A DNA stretch of 44,402 nt, from contig CAJWQX010000027.1 in assembly GCA_913045265.1 (NCBI GenBank), positions 1 to 44,402 on the forward strand, read 5' to 3'. A program made the translations under genes and the position numbers. Source of the DNA: UBA11889 sp002313255. Lineage in GTDB: Bacteria > Pseudomonadota > Gammaproteobacteria > Pseudomonadales > Azotimanducaceae. Every line of letters begins with the position of its first letter. Positions within the stretch are counted from its first letter, which is position 1. The notes under the pieces were generated by a model, which did no database searches, was not told the origin of the DNA, and saw nothing but the letters and a program-made list of their open reading frames with translations. Shown in pieces: positions 25,223-31,566 of this stretch.

Positions 25223-26455
25223 CTACAGCCGCGAAAAGATGAGCGTTCCGTTAGTTCCGCCGAACCCAAACGAATTTGAGAGCGCAGCATCAATCGTCAT
25301 ATCACGCGCGGTATGAGGTATGTAGTCGAGATCACAATCATCGCCGGGGTGATCGAGATTAATAGTCGGCGGAGCAACTTGGTGACGTAGTGCCAGTGCA
25401 CAGACAGCTCCCTCAACGGCCCCAGCCGCACCCAAGAGATGGCCGACCATCGATTTAGTCGAACTAACGGCAACTCGCGTGTTGGTCCCAAAGACCGTCT
25501 TAATTGACTTCGTTTCAGCAACGTCGCCTTGCGGAGTCGAGGTCCCGTGGGCATTGATGTATTGGATTTGATCCGCGTTCATATTGGCATCTAACAGTGC
25601 GTTCGTCATCGACGCCACTGCGCCGCGACCATCATCCGGCGGACTGGTAATGTGATGCGCGTCGGCGCTCATGCCAAACCCGCTTAACTCACAGTAGATT
25701 TCTACCCCGCGAGCTTTCGCCCTTTCATACTCCTCGAGAACCATCACTCCAGCACCATCGCCCAGAAGAAAACCATCGCGGTCCCTATCCCAGGGGCGAC
25801 TCGCACGTTCAGGATCTTCGTTTCGACTGCTTAGCGCCTTCATGGATGTGAAACCCGCAATGGTAACTGGTGAAGTCGCCCATTCCGCTCCGCCCACCAC
25901 CATAACGTCTGCGTCACCATGCTGGATCATCCGCGCCCCGAACCCAATGTTGTGTGTGCCGGTCGTGCAAGCAGTTACGATGGCGATATTCGGCCCGCGA
26001 AATCCATATCGAATCGATAAACTGCCGGAAATCATATTGATCACACTGGCGGGCACGAAGAAAGGTGATACCCGTCTTGGACCACGTTTCAGGAGTGTCG
26101 AGTGCGTGTCTTCTATTGTGTTGATACCGCCGATACCGGAACCGATCGCTATACCAACTCGATCTCTTTCCGCCATGTCTGCGATTCCGGCGTCGTCGAT
26201 CGCTTGAACCCCAGCGGCAATTCCCAGCTGTATGAATACATCGATTCGTCTCGCTTCCTTCCGATCCAGGTATTGTTCAATGTCAAAGTTCTTGACGCTC
26301 GCTCCGATCTTGACGCCGAAGTCCGAGGTGTCGAAATGTTCGATCAGATTGCCACCACTGCGCCCTTCTAGGGCGCTGGCCCACGTCTCTTCGACCGTAT
26401 TCCCGATGGGCGTTATTAAGCCCATTCCAGTGACAACGACTCGGCGTTTATTCAC
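25223..26455 (-). CDS. fabF: 3-oxoacyl-ACP synthase II (KAS II)
   Basis: A 410-residue condensing enzyme that elongates acyl-ACP with malonyl-ACP. The catalytic Cys163 lies in VTACTTGTHNIG. The two histidines are in NAHGTSTPQGD and KSMVGHLLGAAGA, and the C-terminal NSFGFGGTNGTL is typical. The GTG at 26455 gives MNKRRVVVTGMG, aligning with E. coli FabF; an in-frame TTG at 26479 would add eight residues. It follows acpP by 96 bp, with a candidate attenuator hairpin between. Confidence 0.96.
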   Translation of the reverse strand: MNKRRVVVTGMGLITPIGNTVEETWASALEGRSGGNLIEHFDTSDFGVKIGASVKNFDIEQYLDRKEARRIDVFIQLGIAAGVQAIDDAGIADMAERDRVGIAIGSGIGGINTIEDTHSTLLKRGPRRVSPFFVPASVINMISGSLSIRYGFRGPNIAIVTACTTGTHNIGFGARMIQHGDADVMVVGGAEWATSPVTIAGFTSMKALSSRNEDPERASRPWDRDRDGFLLGDGAGVMVLEEYERAKARGVEIYCELSGFGMSADAHHITSPPDDGRGAVASMTNALLDANMNADQIQYINAHGTSTPQGDVAETKSIKTVFGTNTRVAVSSTKSMVGHLLGAAGAVEGAVCALALRHQVAPPTINLDHPGDDCDLDYIPHTARDMTIDAALSNSFGFGGTNGTLIFSRL

Positions 26456-26499
26456 GGTTTCGATTCCATGTCCACGCAAATACTAATCTGAATTGCGGA

Positions 26500-26525
26500 G
26501 AAAAAAGCCGCTAAGACGGACGCGG
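26500..26525 (-). terminator. Weak intrinsic terminator/attenuator between acpP and fabF
   Basis: On the minus strand a short GC stem (CCGC paired with GCGG, about a 10-nt loop) is followed at once by a run of six Ts (complement of 26501-26506). The stem is short, so it would terminate only partly. That would fit a very abundant acpP transcript with lower read-through into fabF. Confidence 0.45.
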
Positions 26526-26551
26526 TTCCCAAAAGATTTTCCTGCCCCAAT

Positions 26552-26785
26552 CTATTGATGGGCAAGAATATAATCGACCGCTTCTTTTACAGTGGTGATG
26601 TTTTCGGCTTCTTCATCCGAAATTTCAGTTTCGAATTCCTCTTCGAGCGCCATTACGAGTTCAACCGTATCCAAGGAATCGGCACCCAAATCATCGACAA
26701 ACGATGCGTCGTCCTTAACTTCTTCTTCTTTGACCCCCAATTGTTCACAGATGAGTTTCTTTACGCGTTCTTCGACATTGCTCAT
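26552..26785 (-). CDS. acpP: Acyl carrier protein
   Basis: A 77-residue ACP. Ser37 in GADSLDTVELVMALEEEF is the site for the 4'-phosphopantetheine arm. The protein is strongly acidic and nearly identical in pattern to E. coli AcpP (MSxxEERVKKxxxEQLGVKEEEV). It carries growing acyl chains for the FabD, FabG and FabF enzymes encoded beside it, and for lipid A synthesis. A good promoter lies directly upstream (26832-26860), so it is probably also transcribed on its own. Confidence 0.98.
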   Translation of the reverse strand: MSNVEERVKKLICEQLGVKEEEVKDDASFVDDLGADSLDTVELVMALEEEFETEISDEEAENITTVKEAVDYILAHQ

Positions 26786-26831
26786 TTATTTCTAGTCTCC
26801 CTATCGGATTACAAGGGTGCAGGGCGGCGGT

Positions 26832-26860
26832 ATTCTAGTGAATCTTTTGTCGTTTTTCAC
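26832..26860 (-). promoter_or_regulatory. Sigma70-type promoter of acpP
   Basis: In the 92-bp gap between fabG and acpP, the minus strand shows GTGAAA (26855-26860, four of six to TTGACA), a 17-bp spacer, and TAGAAT (26832-26837, five of six to TATAAT). Transcription would begin near 26825, leaving about 40 nt before the ATG. A dedicated acpP promoter is also known in E. coli. Confidence 0.6.
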
Positions 26861-26877
26861 GCTCGAACGAACCGCGA

Positions 26878-27609
26878 TCAGGCCGAGTAGAGCCCGCCAT
26901 TGACGTTCAGTGTTTCGCCCGTGATATAGCCCGCATCTTCGCTAACTAGAAACGATACGGCCGACGCCACGTCTCGTGGAGATCCGATCCGGCCGAGAGG
27001 GATCATCGCGGCCAAATTATCCACTTGCGCATCGCCCAGCGCGGCGGTCATATCGGTGTCAATGAAGCCAGGGGCGACGCAGTTCACCGTGATACTTCGC
27101 GAACCCACTTCTTGCGCCAACGCGCGGGTAAATCCTTCAATCCCTGCTTTGGACGCTGCATAGTTTGTTTGCCCGGGATTGCCCATGCGACCCACCACCG
27201 AGCCCACGTTAACGATTCGGCCCCAACGGGCTTTAATCATTGAACGCAACACCGATTTACACAGGCGGAAAGTGCCGGCGAGATTGGTTTCGATCACGTC
27301 ATCCCACTCGTCATCCTTCATGCGCACGAGCAAGCTATCACGCGTAATTCCCGCATTGTTAATGAGGACCGCGACATCGCCGCAACGCTCGAAAATCCGT
27401 TGGACCGAGGCTTCGACCAACGCACTATCTTCGACGCGCATCATTAAGCCAATACCACGATCGCCAAGCCATCCTTCTATGTTTTCGACTCCGCTATCGG
27501 TCGTCGATGTACCAACCACGAAGAAACCATCGTCCGCGAGGCGTTCGGCAATACTCTTTCCGATCCCACGACTCGCTCCGGTAACAAGTGCCGTACGATC
27601 AATACTCAT
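26878..27609 (-). CDS. fabG: 3-oxoacyl-ACP reductase
   Basis: A 243-residue SDR that reduces 3-oxoacyl-ACP with NADPH. Cofactor motif TGASRGIGKSIA (10-21), NNAG (84-87), and catalytic Ser137, Tyr150 and Lys154 (NYAASKAG) are all present. The C-terminal GYITGETLNVNGGLY is the standard FabG ending. Its start overlaps the fabD stop (ATGA), and acpP follows after 92 bp. The locus, not only the sequence, separates it from the two other SDRs in the window. Confidence 0.96.
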   Translation of the reverse strand: MSIDRTALVTGASRGIGKSIAERLADDGFFVVGTSTTDSGVENIEGWLGDRGIGLMMRVEDSALVEASVQRIFERCGDVAVLINNAGITRDSLLVRMKDDEWDDVIETNLAGTFRLCKSVLRSMIKARWGRIVNVGSVVGRMGNPGQTNYAASKAGIEGFTRALAQEVGSRSITVNCVAPGFIDTDMTAALGDAQVDNLAAMIPLGRIGSPRDVASAVSFLVSEDAGYITGETLNVNGGLYSA

Positions 27610-28532
27610 TCGATCTCCCCGAGCGCTACTGACAAATCGTCAACGCTACCGATCGCAAACGCTTCAGCGTTGCGATCAATTCGGCGGAGCAGACCCGTCA
27701 GCACCTTACCCGGACCACACTCCACAACCGTCGTCGCCCCACCGGCAAGCATAGTCGCTACGCATTCGCTCCAGCGAACAGGCGTCGATAGTTGACGTAC
27801 GAGACAATCTCGAATTCCAGCGGGATCCCTCGCCAAGCTTGCATTGACATTGTGAATCACGGGTATACCCGGTTTTTTTATCTCGACATCATCGAGCAGG
27901 CTCTTCAGCTCTCCTGCTGCCGACGTCATCAGTTGGCAATGAAACGGACCACTCACGTTGAGTTTGACCGAGCGCCGCGCGCCTGCTTCGGAGCACTCCG
28001 AAATGGCGTTATCTACTGCTAAAGACTCCCCGGAAATGACCACCTGGCCTGGCGCATTCATATTTGCTGCCGATACGACCCCGTCTACCCCATCACAAAT
28101 CGAAGACACAAGCTCATCGTCTAGACCGAGTATCGCAGCCATTGCACCTTGACCGTCCGGAACAGCGCTCTCCATAAGCTTCCCCCGCTCATGCACGAGG
28201 TTCACTGCGTCGTTGAATCGCAGAGAACCCGCCGCGGTAAAAGCCGAGTACTCTCCCAAGCTATGCCCCGCCATAATGATCGGAGCGGCGCCTCCGCGCG
28301 CGCCCCAAATTTCAAAGAGCGCGACCGAAGCCGCCAGTAGAGCTGGTTGCGTCACGGATGTTTGATTTAACCGGTCCTCCGGGCCATTCCTGATAACCTC
28401 GCCAAGGTCAAAACCAAGAGTTTCCGAAGCTCCGGCGAGCCGGTCATTCAAGATAGGCTCGGTGGCCCGTAGGTCGTCCAACATACCCACCTGTTGGGCA
28501 CCTTGCCCCGGAAAAACGAATCCAATCCCCAC
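27606..28532 (-). CDS. fabD: Malonyl-CoA-ACP transacylase
   Basis: A 308-residue enzyme that loads malonyl from CoA onto AcpP. N-terminal FVFPGQGAQQVGML, the nucleophile Ser91 in AGHSLGEYSA, NMNAPGQVVISG, and the catalytic His in VSGPFHCQLM all match FabD. GTG start with a strong AGGAGGGG upstream. In most gammaproteobacteria fabH and plsX precede it; here a 315-bp gap and then rpmF lie upstream. Confidence 0.96.
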   Translation of the reverse strand: MGIGFVFPGQGAQQVGMLDDLRATEPILNDRLAGASETLGFDLGEVIRNGPEDRLNQTSVTQPALLAASVALFEIWGARGGAAPIIMAGHSLGEYSAFTAAGSLRFNDAVNLVHERGKLMESAVPDGQGAMAAILGLDDELVSSICDGVDGVVSAANMNAPGQVVISGESLAVDNAISECSEAGARRSVKLNVSGPFHCQLMTSAAGELKSLLDDVEIKKPGIPVIHNVNASLARDPAGIRDCLVRQLSTPVRWSECVATMLAGGATTVVECGPGKVLTGLLRRIDRNAEAFAIGSVDDLSVALGEIE

Positions 28533-28847
28533 TTGCGCTTCCCCTCCTGTTTAATCGCGGCAAAACATGCTCATGCACTGGAACCTGACCAGGGACTACC
28601 GAATGATTCGAACGCTTTTCCAATTGTGCCCGCAAAACCGATCTGTTGCCGCACACGCAGCGTTCTCACCAGCGCCCCTCGAATCCGACAAAAGTCGCAC
28701 TGGTACGATTATAGGACTGTGCGCGCCCGAGAATCGGCGCATAAGAAATGGAAAAACATTCGCGGCGAGGTCGCCGCCACCGGTGTAGATCGGAGGCTAT
28801 TCGGGTTGCAACTACGCTCGCACGATGCCGACCTTCGAACTAGAATC
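28533..28847 (-). promoter_or_regulatory. 315-bp gap between rpmF and fabD with candidate fabD promoter
   Basis: This gap sits where plsX and fabH normally lie. Reading the minus strand in all frames by eye, I found no PlsX or FabH motif, not even the C-terminal FabH glycine-rich end. A perfect -10 hexamer TATAAT is present on the minus strand (28708-28713), about 175 nt before the fabD GTG, but without a good -35. The strong fabD ribosome site lies at the 3' end. A 150-codon frame on the plus strand crosses the gap but overlaps both neighbours and looks spurious. Confidence 0.4.
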
Positions 28848-29024
28848 TCAGTCCTCGGTGTCGACGACTTTACGGCCCCGATAAAAGCCATCCGAAGTCA
28901 CGTGGTGGCGTCGATGTGTCTCACCTGTCGTGACGTCGACGGATAACGACGCTGTTTTAAGCGCGTCGTGTGAACGACGCTGCCCACGCCTTGATCGGGT
29001 TACTTTGTTTTTTTGAACCGCCAT
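28848..29024 (-). CDS. rpmF: 50S ribosomal protein L32
   Basis: A 58-residue L32. MAVQKNKVTRSRRGQRRSHD and LKTASLSVDVTTGETHRRHHV, then GFYRGRKVV, are diagnostic. The zinc cysteines of some L32 forms are absent, as in E. coli. The start ATG overlaps the stop of the DUF177 gene (TGATG), the usual yceD-rpmF pairing, so translation is coupled. Confidence 0.97.
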   Translation of the reverse strand: MAVQKNKVTRSRRGQRRSHDALKTASLSVDVTTGETHRRHHVTSDGFYRGRKVVDTED

Positions 29025-29557
29025 CAACATTCCTCTCTATTCAAGTTCTTGAGGGCCCGCAAACCAGCAAACGGACGAGATGTGTCGTCTTCGTCAACAT
29101 CCGCCCCGAGAGAAAGCGCCCGGGGCGCGTTCGGGCAGTCTAACTCAGTTGCACAAACCCTGGCTGGTATACTCATAATTAAGTCGTCTTCCACGATTTC
29201 AACTATTGGTATCGGACCCGCGTCGATCACCATAACGTCCAATGCCGGCATCAGCTCCGTTAACTTTTTTTCCGATACTGTGAGCCTTAAGTCAAGATCG
29301 GCCACAATTTTTTGACTCACGTCTTCGAGACATCGTTGGCATTCGAGGACCGCGTCTACGCACACAACGCCGCTCACTCGAACCAATCCATTGCCATCTG
29401 GTTCAAAGGTTAGTTCGACTTCAACTTCAGCATCCGGTTTACCGATTAATGGCGCTAATCGTTCAAACGCGGAAACCGGGACTCGACCAACCCAGCTGCC
29501 TGCATGTTCCGCTACGTCGTGCGGATCTAACGAAGCTCTTTTGTCCGATCTGGCCAT
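29024..29557 (-). CDS. yceD: DUF177 protein YceD (large-ribosomal-subunit accumulation protein)
   Basis: A 177-residue YceD/DUF177 protein, linked in bacteria and plants to 23S rRNA accumulation. The core VCVDAVLECQRCLEDVSQ carries the CxRC motif, and the acidic stretch DLIMSIPARVCATELDCPN follows. The ATG at 29557 is chosen because it starts like family members (ASLDPHDVAEHAG) and because the longer frame, starting with a TTG at 29596, begins on the -35 of a strong promoter. With that promoter the transcript begins only a few bases before the ATG. Confidence 0.88.
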   Translation of the reverse strand: MARSDKRASLDPHDVAEHAGSWVGRVPVSAFERLAPLIGKPDAEVEVELTFEPDGNGLVRVSGVVCVDAVLECQRCLEDVSQKIVADLDLRLTVSEKKLTELMPALDVMVIDAGPIPIVEIVEDDLIMSIPARVCATELDCPNAPRALSLGADVDEDDTSRPFAGLRALKNLNREEC

Positions 29558-29567
29558 AGGGCGCGGG

Positions 29568-29596
29568 ATAATAAGGAGCCGCGGAAAGTCTGTCAA
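29568..29596 (-). promoter_or_regulatory. Near-consensus sigma70 promoter of yceD-rpmF
   Basis: The minus strand has a perfect -35 TTGACA (29591-29596), a 17-bp spacer and TATTAT (29568-29573, five of six). Transcription should begin around 29561-29562. The yceD ATG at 29557 is then only about 4-5 nt away, too close for a Shine-Dalgarno, which suggests leaderless translation or an additional promoter further upstream. Confidence 0.65.
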
Positions 29597-29647
29597 AGAA
29601 CCTATTCCAAACTCGACGACGGTGCGCGCGCGCGCCTACACTTGGCG

Positions 29648-30226
29648 ATGCAACTCATTTTAGGATCTTCGTCCCCCTATCGTCGTGCCCAACTAGCGAC
29701 CCTCGCGTACGTCTTCGATACCGACGTTCCAAATATTGACGAAGCCCCACAACAAGAAGAAATCCCTTTTGATTTAGTCTCTAGATTGGCGAGAGAAAAG
29801 GCCCAAGTCATTGCCCAACGCCATCCTCAGGCGGTTGTGATTGGTGCCGACCAGGTTGCGGCTGTGGGCGTCGCAACTTTGGGTAAACCCCTAACAGTAA
29901 AGCGAGCGATCGAGCAGTTAACAACGCTGTCTGGTCAATCCGCCGAGTTCCTGAGCGCCATCTGCGTCGTCGAGCCGGGTGGAAGGATTCATTCGCACGT
30001 GGAACCAACCAGAGTGACCTTTAGGGGTCTCGCAGTCGACGAGATCGAACAATACGTCGCATTGGATCAACCGTTAGATTGTGCCGGCGGGATTCGGTCG
30101 GAAGGCTTAGGTTTGCACTTGATAGAACAAGTTGAGAGCAAGGATCCAAGCGCCCTGATCGGCCTTCCGTTGATCGCGCTTTCAAAAATATTACGCACCA
30201 TCGGTATTAACCCGCTAAGCAATTAA
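29648..30226 (+). CDS. Maf-family nucleotide pyrophosphatase (YceF-like)
   Basis: A 192-residue Maf protein. N-terminal LILGSSSPYRRAQL, the ARxKA-like REKAQVIAQRHPQAVVIGADQV with the catalytic Asp, and the later GKPLTVKRAIEQL and CAGGIRSEGLG match the YceF subgroup, which hydrolyses modified pyrimidine/7-methyl-GTP-type nucleotides. The ATG at 29648 is preferred over a TTG two codons earlier. It is divergent from yceD, and its TAA shares a TTAA palindrome with the convergent rluC stop. Confidence 0.93.
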   Translation: MQLILGSSSPYRRAQLATLAYVFDTDVPNIDEAPQQEEIPFDLVSRLAREKAQVIAQRHPQAVVIGADQVAAVGVATLGKPLTVKRAIEQLTTLSGQSAEFLSAICVVEPGGRIHSHVEPTRVTFRGLAVDEIEQYVALDQPLDCAGGIRSEGLGLHLIEQVESKDPSALIGLPLIALSKILRTIGINPLSN

Positions 30227-31116
30227 TCGTCCCCTCCCATCAAATGACTCCACGTCTCAAGAAACGTTTCGTCTGGATCTGCATCAAAACGACGCCCGTC
30301 GGGCAGCTTTAGGCTACTCGAATGAAGCATCATACGCGGGACATCGGGTCCATTAAGCTGATATTTGTTGTCGCCCACTACGGCATGGCCTTCAGCCGCT
30401 GCGTGTACCCGGATCTGGTGCGTGCGGCCGGTATGCGGGTATACCCATAGCCGAGTCACCCTCGCTCCTCGTTGTTGAACCTCAAAATCAGTCCGGGCCT
30501 TGTCACCATGAAGATCGATGCGAACCCGACGTTCACCGGATTGAAGAGTATGACGCCGCAAAGAATGCCTGACGGTACGTAGCCCCTGAGGCCAATCTCC
30601 CGCAACGACTGCGTCGTAGCGTTTTTTTACTCGAGCCTCTCGAAACGCGGCATGTAACTCCAGCAACATTCGTCGAGTCTTTGCGATCAGCATGCATCCA
30701 GATGTATCCCTATCGAGCCGATGCACTAATTCAAACGTAACGTCTGATCGGGTTTGCCGCAGAATCTCGATGATCCCGTGTCGAATACCACTGCCACCGT
30801 GCACGGCGACACCGACCGGTTTATTGAGTACCAGTAATTCTTCATCTTCGTAAATGATCGCTCGGCGTATTTGATTAATAGTCGCCTCGCCGATATGAGA
30901 TGCATTACGGCTGTCGATTCGTACCGGAGGTATGCGTAATCGATCACCTCTCTGCAATCGGTAGCTCACCCCGACTCGACCGCTGTTGATCCTCACCTCA
31001 CCTCGCCTGACCATCTGATATATCCGGCTTCGCGGTACGTTCTTCAGCTCTCGGTGGAGAAAATTATCGAGCCGCTGACCTGCGTGTTCTTCGATCACAA
31101 CGTGCCTTACCGGCAT
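30223..31116 (-). CDS. rluC: 23S rRNA pseudouridine synthase (RluC type)
   Basis: A 297-residue pseudouridine synthase. An N-terminal S4 domain (AGQRLDNFLHRELKNVPRSRIYQMVRRGEVRIN) precedes the catalytic domain with HRLDRDTSG, whose first Asp (Asp135) is the nucleophile, and the RTHQIRVHAA motif. RIPPVR and LNKPVGVAVHGGSG mark it as RluC, which modifies U955, U2504 and U2580 in E. coli 23S rRNA. Start ATG 31116 (GGGAAA upstream) is preferred to an in-frame start at 31149. It is divergent from rne, as in E. coli. Confidence 0.94.
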   Translation of the reverse strand: MPVRHVVIEEHAGQRLDNFLHRELKNVPRSRIYQMVRRGEVRINSGRVGVSYRLQRGDRLRIPPVRIDSRNASHIGEATINQIRRAIIYEDEELLVLNKPVGVAVHGGSGIRHGIIEILRQTRSDVTFELVHRLDRDTSGCMLIAKTRRMLLELHAAFREARVKKRYDAVVAGDWPQGLRTVRHSLRRHTLQSGERRVRIDLHGDKARTDFEVQQRGARVTRLWVYPHTGRTHQIRVHAAAEGHAVVGDNKYQLNGPDVPRMMLHSSSLKLPDGRRFDADPDETFLETWSHLMGGDD

Positions 31117-31133
31117 CGTAATTTCCCAGCAGA

Positions 31134-31162
31134 TTGAAGCACTTAACATACACTGTTATAGT
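31134..31162 (+). promoter_or_regulatory. Extended -10 sigma70 promoter of rne
   Basis: TTGAAG (31134-31139), a 17-bp spacer and TATAGT (31157-31162, five of six) preceded by TG one base away (31154-31155) form an extended -10 promoter on the plus strand. Transcription would start near 31169, giving a leader of about 400 nt before the RNase E start. E. coli rne likewise has a long leader (361 nt). Confidence 0.65.
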
Positions 31163-31230
31163 TCTTCCGCCGAACCTTGCCACTTTTTATTTGCGGTTAG
31201 AACGTACAGGAAACAAAGGTCCGAGCCGGT

Positions 31231-31245
31231 GGTGGTAAATCACCG
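31231..31245 (+). repeat. Leader hairpin element, copy 1
   Basis: First copy of GGTGGTAAATCACCG. It is flanked upstream by CGGT, which could pair as CGGTG with CACCG in an alternative fold. TACAAAG follows. Identical over 15 bases to copy 2, 144 bp downstream. Confidence 0.7.
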
Positions 31246-31374
31246 TACAAAGAGAAACAACAATACATGTGGGCGCCTGGCGCGTCTGAGAAAAGATACA
31301 TTTTTACATATCGCTCGAAACGCGAATTTTGGAAAGAACAAACTGACAGCTCGCACAGCACAAATTGCTAGGCG

Positions 31375-31389
31375 GGTGGTAAATCACCG
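31375..31389 (+). repeat. Leader hairpin element, copy 2
   Basis: Second copy of GGTGGTAAATCACCG, 178 bp before the RNase E start. GCG just upstream and CGC a few bases downstream could lengthen the stem around an internal loop. GCAAAG follows, resembling the CAAAG after copy 1. Confidence 0.7.
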
Positions 31390-31566
31390 ATGACGCAAAG
31401 TGCGGATTCGGTAATGCCGAGGAAGAAGAGGTAAGACGACAGTCGTTACTGATTAATGGCTAGCAGCCTGGCTACGTGACTTTCCGTGAAGGTCGCGTGC
31501 TTCAAGATCACCTTTGTTTTCCGATCTAAACGCGTTCCGAGTATCAACTGATGGATGAACTCGGTT

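Larger units (their letters stand above)
31163..31566 (+). ncRNA. Long structured 5' leader of rne (putative autoregulatory UTR)
   Basis: About 400 nt separate the rne promoter from the coding region, and I see no gene in it. The leader carries two copies of GGTGGTAAATCACCG, each able to fold as a GGUGG/UCACC stem with a UAAA loop. In E. coli the rne leader contains hairpins through which RNase E controls its own mRNA level (Rfam rne5 family). The same role is inferred here from position, length and repeated hairpins. Confidence 0.6.

Noticed and set aside
28494..28946. A 150-codon plus-strand frame spanning the rpmF-fabD gap
   Set aside because: It overlaps both fabD and rpmF antisense, and its product resembles nothing I know.
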